Notes: generated by a model not told the origin, from the letters alone. DNA of 64,000 bases from Gemmatimonas sp. UBA7669 (GCF_002483225.1 NZ_DLHL01000011.1:310001-374000), one strand, 5' to 3'. Shown: positions 18,649-26,571, counted from the stretch's first letter. Numbers and translations: made by a program.

Positions 18649-19866
18649 ATGTCGTCCTCGTCCGCGCGTTTCGCCTCGGCTCCGTCAGCCACATCGTCTG
18701 CTCACGCCCTGCCCTTCGCCCGACGGCGGCTGCGGCTTGGCATCACCGGGGTGGGGAGCTCCGTGCTGCTGGCTGGGGCGCTGCTGCTGGCCGTTTGGCA
18801 GGCGTGGATCCCGCTGGATGCGAGCTGGCGCATGCAGCCGGGACTCGGCGGCATCGCATTGTCGGTGTTCGCGCTGACGATGGCCGTGTATCTGGTGCAT
18901 GCGCTGCTGTTGCTGCCGGTGGAGTATGCGGGCGGACGTCGTGCCATTCGACAGGTTCCGCCGCTCTCCATCTGGATGGGGTCATGGCTGCGCGGCGTGC
19001 TGGTATTGGCGCTGCTGTCTGCGACATCCATGGCGGCAGTGATCAGCGCCGGTATCGCTGGTGGCACGCGTGCCGCGGTGCTCACGACGGTTGGCGTGTC
19101 CATGCTGGTGTTGACGGCGCAGGGGCTGTTGGCACGATGGGTGAATCGCCTGCCGGTCCGCTCACTTCCCGCGGCGTTGAACGACGAAGTGAAGAACGCC
19201 GGTCTCGACGCGCGGGCCATCCGCGTGGTGGAGGCCGCAGACGAAGCGTTCGTGGGCGGATGGCTTGGGTCGCTGCGACCGACCTTGTGGATTCCGGCTC
19301 GCTGGACTGGCAGCGACATGCAGACCCTGCGTCGTGTGCAGTGGGTGCGCCGCGGCGTGCAACTGCGTTCCGGCGCGCGCATGCGCGGCTGGTGGGCGGC
19401 CGTGCTGTGGCCCGCGTTGGGCCTGTGGTTGAGCGTCTCGCTGCTGCCCTTTGGCTGGGACGATGCACGGCTGTGGGTGTCGTTGCCGGCGATGAGCACC
19501 GTGTGGTCGTTCGTGGCCGTGCTGTTGCTGCCGACGATGTCACGGCCGGCGGTCTATCACGCAGACGCCGAGGCGGCGCGCGTGGTTGGGGTGGAGGACA
19601 CGGCGCGGGTCATTTCACAGCTCGACCAGTGGCAGGATGACGAGCCGGAACGCACGGCACTGGTGGAATCGATCTTTCATCCGGTGGCGTCAGCCGGCAA
19701 CCGCGTGCGACGTCTGCACGATGACGCGACGGCAGAGAATCGCGGCGGCCATCAGCAGACGCGACTCACCCTGCTGTCCTCGCTGGTGACGGGCAGTGTG
19801 CTGGGCCGCGTGGTGCACTGCAATATCGGGCGGCCCGCACTCTGGGTGGTGTACCCGGGCGACTGA
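18649..19866 (+). CDS. M48-like integral membrane protein lacking the HExxH zinc motif
   Basis: 405-aa membrane protein with helices near residues 32-50, 67-90, 110-130, 135-158, 255-275 and 285-305. The segment ADEAFVGGWLGSLRPTLWIP near 198-217 looks like the conserved strand before the active site of M48 (HtpX/BlaR-type) peptidases, and the tail EAARVVGVEDTARVISQLD followed by FHPVASAGNRVRRL resembles the M48 C-terminal region with its HP..ERI.RL signature. Where HExxH should be, the sequence reads RRVQWVRRGVQLRSGARMRG, so no zinc site is visible. I infer a catalytically dead paralogue, possibly a sensor or scaffold. Assignment is by eye. Confidence 0.6.
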   Translation: MSSSSARFASAPSATSSAHALPFARRRLRLGITGVGSSVLLAGALLLAVWQAWIPLDASWRMQPGLGGIALSVFALTMAVYLVHALLLLPVEYAGGRRAIRQVPPLSIWMGSWLRGVLVLALLSATSMAAVISAGIAGGTRAAVLTTVGVSMLVLTAQGLLARWVNRLPVRSLPAALNDEVKNAGLDARAIRVVEAADEAFVGGWLGSLRPTLWIPARWTGSDMQTLRRVQWVRRGVQLRSGARMRGWWAAVLWPALGLWLSVSLLPFGWDDARLWVSLPAMSTVWSFVAVLLLPTMSRPAVYHADAEAARVVGVEDTARVISQLDQWQDDEPERTALVESIFHPVASAGNRVRRLHDDATAENRGGHQQTRLTLLSSLVTGSVLGRVVHCNIGRPALWVVYPGD

Positions 19867-19942
19867 GCGCGCGGTACGGGGTATCGCGCGTCCACCTGGC
19901 TGAGTCTCGAGAGCCCATTCTGACCGAACGATGGCGGATTCC

Positions 19943-19965
19943 AATACTTAGGTATTTACAAAAGT
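19943..19965 (+). promoter_or_regulatory. AT-rich dyad upstream of the ArsR gene, candidate operator
   Basis: AATAC (19943-19947) and GTATT (19952-19956) form an inverted repeat with 4 nt between, and an overlapping ACTT/AAGT pair spans 19946-19965. It is the only AT-rich patch in the region and lies about 50 bp before the ArsR start. ArsR-type repressors commonly bind such dyads in their own promoter. Confidence 0.45.
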
Positions 19966-20017
19966 GTTGGACGACCGTAGACTGCGTGCACCCACCCGTC
20001 TCTTGCCCCGTCCAGCC

Positions 20018-20359
20018 ATGGCCCGAGCTGCAGTTGCCGATGCGGTGTTTGCCGCACTCTCCAATCCGACCCGACGCAAGGTGCTCGAACGACTGTCGGT
20101 CGGTCCGGCCACCGTCAGCGAACTGGCGGAACCCTTCGACATGCAACTGCCGTCCTTTGTTCAGCATCTCTCGGTGCTGGAGCGAAGTCGTCTGGTGACG
20201 TCGAACAAGCAGGGGCGCATTCGCACCTACGAGCTTACGCCAGAACGGCTCAAGCTGGCAGAAGACTGGCTCAGCGCACGCCGCGCGGTGTGGGAGTCCC
20301 GACTCGATCGATTCGAGCAGCACGTCCACCACCTCAAGACCAGAGAGGCGACACCGTGA
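20018..20359 (+). CDS. ArsR-family winged-helix repressor
   Basis: DNA-binding repressor of 113 aa. The winged helix is evident: ALSNPTRRKVLERL (helix 1), VSELAEPFDMQLPSFVQHLSVLE (helix-turn-helix; recognition helix in the second half), then a wing with GRIRTYELTP. There is no metal-binding ELCVCDL motif, so it belongs to the non-metal ArsR group usually paired with AHSA1/SRPBCC genes. ATG 20018 is chosen because homology starts immediately; the frame upstream is open but non-conserved. The TGA overlaps the GTG of the next gene. Probably autoregulated through the dyad at 19943-19965. Confidence 0.92.
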   Translation: MARAAVADAVFAALSNPTRRKVLERLSVGPATVSELAEPFDMQLPSFVQHLSVLERSRLVTSNKQGRIRTYELTPERLKLAEDWLSARRAVWESRLDRFEQHVHHLKTREATP

Positions 20360-20874
20360 GCGCGCCACAGAGCCCCACAGCGAGTACCACGTTTGCGTTC
20401 GACCCCAAGCGGGACTTCGCGATCGAGCGCTTCATCGATGCGCCCATTGCGCTCGTATGGGAAGCGCTGACGAAGCCGGAGCATGTCGCCGAATGGTACA
20501 TGCCCAAAGCGTGGGGGCGGGTGGCGTACGCCGAGATGGATCTGCGACCAGGGGGCGCCTTTCGCGTCGACATTGCCGTAGGGGACGGCGCAGCGTTCCC
20601 CAACCTTGGTTGCTTTCTGGACGTCGTGCCGCAGCAACGGCTCGCCTGGACCTCCATGCTGTTTCCCGGTTATCGCCCGGCGGTGTTTGATGACATCCCC
20701 ATCACCGCCATTGTTACCATGGAGGCTGTCGGACGCGGCACCCGCTACATCTTCACGGCCCTGCATCGCAGCGAAGCCGATTGCGAAGCCAACAGGACCT
20801 CAGGCTTCTACCAGGGGACGGAGATGGCGGTGGACCAGTTGGTGAATCACGTGCTGGTGCTCAATCGCGGGTAA
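20356..20874 (+). CDS. SRPBCC (AHSA1/START-like) domain protein
   Basis: 172-aa single-domain ligand-binding protein of the AHSA1-like SRPBCC fold, with the typical opening ERFIDAPIALVWEALTKPEHVAEWYMP, a central DLRPGGAFRVDI and a C-terminal helix GTEMAVDQLVNHV. The GTG at 20356 is preferred: it overlaps the ArsR stop (GTGA) and AGAGAGGCGA lies just upstream; a longer frame starting inside the ArsR gene is discounted. ArsR plus SRPBCC is a very common pair in which the second protein is thought to bind a hydrophobic ligand; the ligand is unknown. Its 3' end overlaps the convergent MerR gene by 14 bp. Confidence 0.9.
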   Translation: MSAPQSPTASTTFAFDPKRDFAIERFIDAPIALVWEALTKPEHVAEWYMPKAWGRVAYAEMDLRPGGAFRVDIAVGDGAAFPNLGCFLDVVPQQRLAWTSMLFPGYRPAVFDDIPITAIVTMEAVGRGTRYIFTALHRSEADCEANRTSGFYQGTEMAVDQLVNHVLVLNRG

Positions 20875-21301
20875 CGGGCCGCGTGCGCCCAGATGTTGCA
20901 CTGGGCGATCTGGATGTGCGTTGCCTGACGCCGCGAATCAGTCGCTGAAACGTCGGGCAGGCCAGATGATGCTGTGCGCGACAGTCTGCAGCGTGTCGCA
21001 GGCCGTCGCGCATGGCCGTCAACCGCCGGATCTGCCGTGAGAACTCGTCGGCGCGCGCGCGCAGCAACGATCGGTCAACAGACAGCGTGCCGTCGGCCCC
21101 CAGCATCTGGCCGATCTCGTCGAGCGAAAGGCCGACCGATTGTCCAAGCGCGATGAATGCCAATCGATCCAGCACATCGTCGGCAAACTGCCGGCGCAGT
21201 CCGTGGCGTGAGGCGGACCGAATGAGGCCCAGGGATTCGTAGTGGCGCAAGGCCGAGGCGCGCAGACCCGTGTGGCGGGCCACTTCGCCGATGTCCATCA
21301 T
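20861..21301 (-). CDS. MerR-family transcriptional regulator
   Basis: 146-aa MerR activator. Residues 1-70 form the winged helix (MDIGEVARHTGLRASALRHY, then LRRQFADDVLDRLAFI), followed by a long dimerisation helix and an effector tail with DCRAQHHLACPTFQRLI. Only two Cys (C-x7-C) are present, so it is not a SoxR-type iron-sulfur sensor. ATG ATG at 21301/21298 is the natural start; the 97-residue upstream extension is antisense to the next gene. Divergently transcribed from the DUF2938 gene, sharing a promoter with a 19-bp spacer and a central palindrome, the arrangement MerR proteins distort to activate. Confidence 0.93.
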   Translation of the reverse strand: MMDIGEVARHTGLRASALRHYESLGLIRSASRHGLRRQFADDVLDRLAFIALGQSVGLSLDEIGQMLGADGTLSVDRSLLRARADEFSRQIRRLTAMRDGLRHAADCRAQHHLACPTFQRLIRGVRQRTSRSPSATSGRTRPVTRD

Positions 21302-21306
21302 GGTGC

Positions 21307-21337
21307 TTGACCTCAAGTCGACTTGAAGTCGTATGCT
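21307..21337 (+). promoter_or_regulatory. MerR-type promoter with 19-bp spacer and central palindrome
   Basis: -35 TTGACC (21307-21312) and -10 TATGCT (21332-21337) are separated by 19 bp. The spacer carries the perfect palindrome TCAAGTCGACTTGA (21313-21326). It drives the plus-strand DUF2938 gene (ATG 21374) and ends 6 bp from the MerR start, so MerR presumably also represses itself here. Confidence 0.85.
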
Positions 21338-21373
21338 GCCTCCGTCCGCCGTTTCCCGCAACCCGGAGGCCAC

Positions 21374-21871
21374 ATGTCCCTTGCCATACGTACCGCGCTC
21401 ATCGGCGTGCTCGCCACCCTGTTCATGGACCTGTGGGGCATGCTGCGCGAGCCCCTGTTCGGATTCCCCCGTGCCAACTACCGGCTGATCGGGCGCTGGT
21501 TCGCCTACATGCCGCGCGGGCGATTCCGCCACGCGTCCATCGCCGCGTCGCCCTCGCTCCCGTATGAGCATGCCATTGGCTGGCTGGCACACTACGGCAT
21601 TGGCCTGATGTTCGCCGCGTTGCTGGTGTGGTGCGGCGGCACCGACTGGCTTGAGCGACCCACACCCGGGCTGGCCATGGGTGTTGGCATGACCACGCTC
21701 GCCGCTCCGCTGTGTCTCATGCAGCCCGCCATGGGAGCGGGGTTTGCTGCGTCACGCACGGCGAAGCCGTGGGCCGCGCGCACACAAAGCGCCATCACGC
21801 ACGCGATCTACGGGCTCGGGCTCTACCTCGCCGCATGGACGCTATCCCGATTGGCACCCCTGGCCGGCTGA
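21374..21871 (+). CDS. DUF2938 integral membrane protein
   Basis: 165-aa membrane protein with about four to five hydrophobic helices. The N-terminal IRTALIGVLATLFMDLWGMLREPLFGFP, the HYGIGLMFAALLVW helix, LCLMQPAMGAGFAASRTAKPW and a late THAIYGLGLYLAAW fit the DUF2938 family. GGAGG lies 6 nt before ATG 21374, which decides against the longer in-frame start at 21323 inside the promoter. It is the obvious target of the divergent MerR regulator. Biochemical role unknown; an inducible export or membrane-protection role is only a guess from the regulation. Confidence 0.85.
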   Translation: MSLAIRTALIGVLATLFMDLWGMLREPLFGFPRANYRLIGRWFAYMPRGRFRHASIAASPSLPYEHAIGWLAHYGIGLMFAALLVWCGGTDWLERPTPGLAMGVGMTTLAAPLCLMQPAMGAGFAASRTAKPWAARTQSAITHAIYGLGLYLAAWTLSRLAPLAG

Positions 21872-21959
21872 TGCGGCCGCAGCCCGACCCGCTCACTTCG
21901 GTCACCATCTCCCATTCACTTCGGATATCCCCATGCGCATCCCTGGGTCGTGGCACGCG

Positions 21960-22544
21960 TCACCGCGTGACCCGCGCCCGTTGAACCAACGCCTCGGCCG
22001 CACGCGCCGTGACCTCGCGAATCATCGCAGGCTCCATGAACAGCTGGTGCGCGTTCGCACGCAACGCCGAAAGTCCATGCACCAACGCCCACAAGGTGGC
22101 CACATCCACGGAATCCTCAGCCCCCGTGGCCTCACGGATGCCGGCGCGCAGGAGATCGAGCGTACGCGTCGCAATGGGCACGGTCTCCGGCCGCGCCGTC
22201 GCATCAACGGGCTGGAACATCAGCGCGAAGAGGCCCGGATGCGCATCGGCGAAGGCCACGTAGGTCTGACCCATGGCGGCGATCCGCTCCGTCGCCGTGT
22301 CACCTCGGACGTGCTGCAGCGACTCGGCGAGGCGCGCGAAGCCCTCGGCACTCAGCGCATCCAACAATGCGTCGCGATCGGCGAAGTGCCGGTACGGCGC
22401 GTTGTGAGACACGCCAAGCTGGCGCGCGAGGTCGCGAAGGCTCAGGGACGCCGGGCCGTTGCGTTCCAGTACCTCGCGCGCCGCCGACAACAACGCCTGG
22501 CGCAGGTCGCCGTGGTGATAGGGAGCCGCATGATCGCTCATCAC
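21960..22544 (-). CDS. TetR/AcrR-family repressor
   Basis: 194-aa repressor. The N-terminal helix-turn-helix is clear: LRQALLSAAREVLERNG, LSLRDLARQLGVSHNAPYRHFADRDALLDAL. The all-helical C-terminal domain (about 80-190, with TYVAFADAHPGLFALMF) is of the WHG type. It is divergent from the DUF2141-DUF2214 genes; two related palindromes (22562-22578 and 22590-22606) sit in the 97 bp between them, one overlapping the -35 of the divergent promoter, which fits repression of both directions. The ligand is unknown. Confidence 0.92.
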   Translation of the reverse strand: MMSDHAAPYHHGDLRQALLSAAREVLERNGPASLSLRDLARQLGVSHNAPYRHFADRDALLDALSAEGFARLAESLQHVRGDTATERIAAMGQTYVAFADAHPGLFALMFQPVDATARPETVPIATRTLDLLRAGIREATGAEDSVDVATLWALVHGLSALRANAHQLFMEPAMIREVTARAAEALVQRARVTR

Positions 22545-22561
22545 GCAAAGCTGCCCTGCGG

Positions 22562-22606
22562 TGTTGACACCGTCAACATGCGGAATTTATGTTGTCAGTG
22601 CCAACA
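22562..22606 (+). promoter_or_regulatory. TetR-controlled divergent promoter with two operators
   Basis: Operator 1 is TGTTGAC-N3-GTCAACA (22562-22578); operator 2 is TGTTG-N7-CAACA (22590-22606). The arms share TGTTG/CAACA, and the centres are 28 bp apart. TTGACA (22564-22569) inside operator 1 is a consensus -35, with TTATGT at 22587-22592 a possible -10 after 17 bp, directed towards the DUF2141 gene. Confidence 0.75.
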
Positions 22607-22641
22607 TTAGCCCAAAGCACCACATCGTCTCCCCAGCTACC

Positions 22642-23127
22642 ATGTCCGAATACGGTATTCGCCGCACTCCCTCCACCTGCCTGCCACGGCAACCACTGGC
22701 CACCATCCTCCTCGGCGTTTGCCTGGGGCTGTGCAGCAATCGCGCTGCAGCCCAGGCTCCCGCACCTGGCAGCTTGACTGTGGTGATCGAGGGGGGCCGC
22801 AATGTGCGCGGACAGTTGCGCGTCGCGCTGTATGACCGCGCCGAGGGCTTCCCCAGCGACCAGTCGCAGGCCCTGCGTACAACGCGAGTGCCCATGAAAG
22901 CCACCAGTGACAGTGTGCGCTTCACCGGTCTGCCCACCGGCCGCTACGCCGTGGCCGTGCATCACGACGAGAATGGCAATGAGAAACTCGACACGCGCCT
23001 TGGTTTGCCACAGGAGGGCTGGGCCGCCACCAACGACCCGCGACCTCGCTTGCGCGCGCCGCGTTTCCGCGAGGCGGAGATCGTCCATAGCGGTGACACG
23101 CGCGTCGTCGTGCGCCTCACCTACTGA
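22642..23127 (+). CDS. Secreted DUF2141 protein
   Basis: 161-aa exported protein. Signal peptide: QPLATILLGVCLGLC, cleavage after RAAAQA. The mature part is a single beta-sandwich of the DUF2141 type: LTVVIEGGRNVRGQLRVALYD, a strand ending VRFTGLPTGRYAVAVHHDENGNEKLDTRLGLPQEGWA, with the DENGN-K-D loop resembling a calcium site. The ATG at 22642 is chosen because the signal peptide follows; an upstream GTG at 22561 would lie in the operator. Followed 15 bp later by the DUF2214 membrane gene and controlled by the divergent TetR. Role unknown. Confidence 0.88.
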   Translation: MSEYGIRRTPSTCLPRQPLATILLGVCLGLCSNRAAAQAPAPGSLTVVIEGGRNVRGQLRVALYDRAEGFPSDQSQALRTTRVPMKATSDSVRFTGLPTGRYAVAVHHDENGNEKLDTRLGLPQEGWAATNDPRPRLRAPRFREAEIVHSGDTRVVVRLTY

Positions 23128-23142
23128 ACCGGAGCCCTCATC

Positions 23143-23619
23143 ATGCTGCGACTCGTATTGGCCGTCCTGCACCTGCTGGCGCTGGGCATCGGCCTCGGCG
23201 CCATCTACGCGCGTGCCCGCCATCTCTCGGCGCTCTCAACGCCGGACCACGCGTCGGGGAGAACACTCGCACGGGTGTTTCATGCAGACAACTGGTGGGC
23301 CGTCGCAGCCATGCTCTGGGTGAGCACCGGCCTGTGGCGGGCCTTCGCCGGTACCGAAAAGGCCTCGGCGTACTATTGGGCACAGCCCGTGTTCTGGACG
23401 AAGATGGGTCTGCTCGGCCTGATTCTCCTGCTCGAGCTGTGGCCGATGATCACCCTCATTCGCTGGCGCGTGGCTGAAGCGCGCGGCCAACTGCCTGCCA
23501 TGTCGGCGATGGCCGGTCATGCGCTCATCATGGCGCGCATCAGCCACGTGCAGATCGCGTTGAGCGTGGCCATGGTAGTGACCGCAAGCATGGTGGCGCG
23601 AGGTTACGGCGCGCGCTAG
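23143..23619 (+). CDS. DUF2214-type integral membrane protein
   Basis: 158-aa membrane protein with four hydrophobic helices: LVLAVLHLLALGIGLGAIYARA at the N-terminus, a helix at WWAVAAMLWVSTGLW, another at MGLLGLILLLELWPMITLI, and a final one near 130-150. The arrangement HADNWW..STGLWR..F..TEKASAYYW fits DUF2214. GGAG lies 9 nt upstream of the ATG. Second gene of the TetR-controlled unit. No catalytic motif; conserved His and Trp residues could bind heme, but that is speculation. Confidence 0.75.
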   Translation: MLRLVLAVLHLLALGIGLGAIYARARHLSALSTPDHASGRTLARVFHADNWWAVAAMLWVSTGLWRAFAGTEKASAYYWAQPVFWTKMGLLGLILLLELWPMITLIRWRVAEARGQLPAMSAMAGHALIMARISHVQIALSVAMVVTASMVARGYGAR

Positions 23620-23626
23620 CACGCTG

Positions 23627-23656
23627 GACCGCGAGTCGACACCACTCAGCGCGGTC
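23627..23656. terminator. Inverted repeat between convergent genes
   Basis: GACCGCG (23627-23633) and CGCGGTC (23650-23656) pair around a 16-nt loop just after the DUF2214 stop and across the 3' end of the convergent hydrolase. No T tract; weak terminator candidate. Confidence 0.35.
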
Positions 23657-24614
23657 GCTGCTCCGCCAGCCACGCCAGACCACGCAGCACTCCACGCCGT
23701 ACCATGAGCGTGTGCCCCTCGCCGGCGAGTTCTTCGTAGCGACCGGTAGGCGTGCCCTCAGCGGCCGCGCGAACCCGTGCAGCTGGAATAATGGGATCAA
23801 GTGCGGCGCCGATGAACAGCATGGGCGGCGCGCCGGGCACGGATACGGACGCGCCGCCGGCCAGACAGACCACCGCGGCAATGTGCGACGGTCGCGCCCG
23901 CGCCAGACTGGCCGCCGCCCCGGCGCCCATGGAGTGTCCCATCACGAACACACGCGTGGTGTCAATGCGCAATTCACGACGCAGCACGGCCAGCAAAGAA
24001 TCGAAAGGCTCGGCCGACTGTACGAACGGCGTGGTGGTGGGCGATACCAGCACCAGCCCCTGCTCGGCAGCAAGACGCGCGGCAATGCCCTGCCCGTACG
24101 CGTCCACGAACATGTTCTCGTCGCCACCGGCACCGTGCAGTGCAAGCAGCACACCGAGCGGGCGCTTGGAGGCCACGAGGGCGGGGGCCGCCACCACGCG
24201 CATGGGGATGATCAGGTCATCGCGCACACGCAGGCTGCGTCGCGAGTCCCCGGGAAATGCCGAAAGGGCCGGCACCGCGGTGACGGAAGGCGAGGGCACA
24301 CCGCTGGCAACGGCCAGCAGTTGAACCGACGAATCGATGGCCGCCACCGCCGCCGCAAAGCGTCCGCCAAAGAAGCTGAAGGTGGCACGATCAAACGTCC
24401 GATTCACCCGCATGCGGGTGGAGTCACTGATGCGCCCCAGTGAATCGGCAGCAGCGTAAGCGCGGTCCATACGCAGATAGGCGCGTGCCAGTGCTTCCCG
24501 CGCCTCACTGGCCGGCGTCGACACACCAGATGCCGTGCCCTGCGCCATCAGCGCAGGCTGATGGACCCCAATGATCGCCAACGCCACGGCGACGCTGAGA
24601 AACGTTCGCCTCAT
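23646..24614 (-). CDS. Secreted alpha/beta hydrolase (esterase/phospholipase-like)
   Basis: Exported hydrolase of 322 aa. ATG 24614 precedes a signal peptide (RRTFLSVAVALAIIGV, then LMAQG); the longer open frame has no homology. Residues about 25-110 form a helical region with many DS and R residues. The hydrolase core follows: LLALHGAGGDEN (oxyanion loop) near 158, nucleophile Ser in MGHSMGAGAA near 227, acid near ALDPIIPA, and His in GEGHTLM near 303. Last gene of a minus-strand group after the MaoC-like gene. Likely acts on esters in the periplasm; substrate unknown. Confidence 0.85.
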   Translation of the reverse strand: MRRTFLSVAVALAIIGVHQPALMAQGTASGVSTPASEAREALARAYLRMDRAYAAADSLGRISDSTRMRVNRTFDRATFSFFGGRFAAAVAAIDSSVQLLAVASGVPSPSVTAVPALSAFPGDSRRSLRVRDDLIIPMRVVAAPALVASKRPLGVLLALHGAGGDENMFVDAYGQGIAARLAAEQGLVLVSPTTTPFVQSAEPFDSLLAVLRRELRIDTTRVFVMGHSMGAGAAASLARARPSHIAAVVCLAGGASVSVPGAPPMLFIGAALDPIIPAARVRAAAEGTPTGRYEELAGEGHTLMVRRGVLRGLAWLAEQRPR

Positions 24615-24676
24615 GACGTCAGCAACAGACCCATCATCGGACCTCGCACCGCGGGGAAACCACGTCACCCCCGTAC

Positions 24677-25735
24677 TCATGTTTCCTCGTTCCCCGCACC
24701 AAACGCCACCACCTGTCCACTCTCGTCCACCAGTTCGAACGCGTCCCCCTGCATGACGACCCGCAGCGTCTGATCGAGATAGGCCGGGCTCGCGAATGAC
24801 ATGGTGAATCGCACCAGTGGCCGGCCGTGCAAGGCCAGCTGTCGGATCATGGCGTTGCGCAAGCCGAGACCCTGGAGAAACGGACGCTTGACGCCAAACA
24901 GCTTGGCGGCCCACGCCGTCGTGTGCACCGGATTGAAGTCACCGGACACTTGGCCGAATCGCTTGCCCATGTCAGACGGAACGCGAATGGCGCCCACCAC
25001 ACTGCCGGGCTGCGTCGCGTCGAGTTGCGGGTCCTTGCGGCGCAGTTCGGCCAGCGTGCGCAGCAGCGCGCGCCCCGACTCAAGCCGCTCCAGATCCGCC
25101 TCAGGTACGTTGCGGATGATGAAGCGATCGTTCACCGTACCGAGCAAGTGTCCGCCGTCGTGGCGGGAGCGATGGATGGCAATGCGCAGCGCGATCATCG
25201 CCTTGCCGTCTCCGAGCTTCCAGGCTCCGCGCACGGACGCGTGCAGTTCCTGTCGGTCGGTGTTCACCCAGTCCAGTACACTGGCCCAGTGCTTGGTCTC
25301 GTGCTGCACATGCAGCAGATGCCGGAAGTTGATGCCCAGGTCAGCCAGGAGCCGTGTGTAGAGCAGAGTGCCGACACTCTGGTTGTACAGGTACGGCACC
25401 GGCACATCGGGGTCGCTGCGATCGCCCGTTTCGTTGAACAGTCGCTGCCATCGTGCACGCAGCGCCGGCGTGATGGTCACGGGCGCACCATACAAGCGCA
25501 CGCCATCCGTACGCAGCCCGTGCGTGGCGCGCAGATTGCGCACGGTGGATGTCCAGTACGCCCAACGATAGTGCAACGCCTGCGTCACGCCTGGCAGCGG
25601 GAGCATGAGCGAGTCGGGAACGCGCTGCAGCGTGACACCGATGCCCGAGGTGAACGTGGAGAGACGCTGACCTTTCAGTCGCTCCACATGCGATGCCGAT
25701 GATGGCCGCTCAGTTCTGGACGAGGGATCACTCAT
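24677..25735 (-). CDS. MaoC/hotdog-fold dehydratase-like protein
   Basis: 352-aa soluble protein with two hotdog-like halves. The C-terminal half carries the (R)-hydratase motif FGQVSGDFNPVHTT near 255-268, with the Asp and His that bind water in enoyl-CoA hydratases, followed by KRPFLQGLGLRNAMI. The N-terminal half (VRLYGAPVTITPALRARW, then HLLHVQHETKHWASV) looks like a degenerate hotdog without the motif. This layout matches bacterial 'acyl dehydratase' proteins. ATG 25735 is chosen over the ATG 16 codons upstream since MSDPSSRTERPS is a typical soluble N-terminus. Follows the LytTR regulator with 60 bp between. Confidence 0.82.
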   Translation of the reverse strand: MSDPSSRTERPSSASHVERLKGQRLSTFTSGIGVTLQRVPDSLMLPLPGVTQALHYRWAYWTSTVRNLRATHGLRTDGVRLYGAPVTITPALRARWQRLFNETGDRSDPDVPVPYLYNQSVGTLLYTRLLADLGINFRHLLHVQHETKHWASVLDWVNTDRQELHASVRGAWKLGDGKAMIALRIAIHRSRHDGGHLLGTVNDRFIIRNVPEADLERLESGRALLRTLAELRRKDPQLDATQPGSVVGAIRVPSDMGKRFGQVSGDFNPVHTTAWAAKLFGVKRPFLQGLGLRNAMIRQLALHGRPLVRFTMSFASPAYLDQTLRVVMQGDAFELVDESGQVVAFGAGNEET

Positions 25736-25795
25736 GTGACAGTCGACGTGTTGAATGCAGCGCAGCACCCGGAGCCTGGGCAACCCGGCCCGTTC

Positions 25796-26566
25796 CTATT
25801 TCCGGGACAATTTAGCGCCATGTGCCGCATCCTGCCGCAACCAGGCCCGCACCCGCGCAGCCTGACGGCGACTCACCGGCACCTGCTTCCCGGAGTGCAG
25901 CACGAGATGCAGACCGCCGCGTCCGCTGCGCAGCGCCTGCACCGCCCCCCGGCGCACGATCCACGAGCGATGCACGCGCAAGAACTCATCCGACGGGAGC
26001 GACGCCAGCAGCGTCGCCATGGATTGCCGCACGAGCCAGCGACGCGCTCCCACATGCACCGCCACATACACATCGTCGGCCTCCGCACAGTCCACCTGCT
26101 CGAGCGCCACCAGTTCCTCGGTGCGTCCGGTCCGCACGAGCAGCGGCACCGGAGACGTCGGAACGGGCGGCGCTGGCGGACAATGACGTGTCACATGCGC
26201 GCGAATACGCTGCAGCGCCCGATCGAGCTCCAGCATGGTGACCGGCTTGCAGAGGTAGTCCAGCGCCTCGGTAGCGAATGCCGGTACGGCGTAGCGGTCA
26301 AAGGCCGTGACGAACACCACGGCCGGCAGCGGCCGTGCGCCCACCTCGCGCGCCAGTTCGAGCCCCGACACACCGGGCATCTCGATGTCCAGCAACACGG
26401 CATCCACCATGTCGAGATGCGCCCGCGCACTGGCGGCATCGGCGCATTCGATCACCACGGCCACATCAGTTCGCAGGTCGAGCAGCTGGCGCAGCGCCCG
26501 GCGCGAGAGCGGTTCATCGTCCACCAGCATCAGCCGTAGTACCGCGTCCGTTGCCTGCTCCGCCAT
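25796..26566 (-). CDS. LytTR-family response regulator
   Basis: 256-aa response regulator. Receiver: VDDEP near 15, phospho-Asp in DAVLLDIEMPG near 59, Thr in VVFVTAFDRY, Lys in DYLCKPV near 109. An Ala/Pro linker (CPPAPPVPTSPVP) leads to a LytTR domain with FLRVHRSWIVRR. It starts 5 bp after the stop of the LytS-type kinase and is certainly co-transcribed with it. The Pro-rich hinge is longer than in the other two LytTR regulators here. Confidence 0.93.
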   Translation of the reverse strand: MAEQATDAVLRLMLVDDEPLSRRALRQLLDLRTDVAVVIECADAASARAHLDMVDAVLLDIEMPGVSGLELAREVGARPLPAVVFVTAFDRYAVPAFATEALDYLCKPVTMLELDRALQRIRAHVTRHCPPAPPVPTSPVPLLVRTGRTEELVALEQVDCAEADDVYVAVHVGARRWLVRQSMATLLASLPSDEFLRVHRSWIVRRGAVQALRSGRGGLHLVLHSGKQVPVSRRQAARVRAWLRQDAAHGAKLSRK

Positions 26567-26571
26567 CGGCG

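Noticed and set aside
20861..21301. SoxR identity for the MerR protein, suggested by the SoxR-like palindrome
   Set aside because: The four-Cys iron-sulfur cluster of SoxR is missing; only a C-x7-C pair is present.
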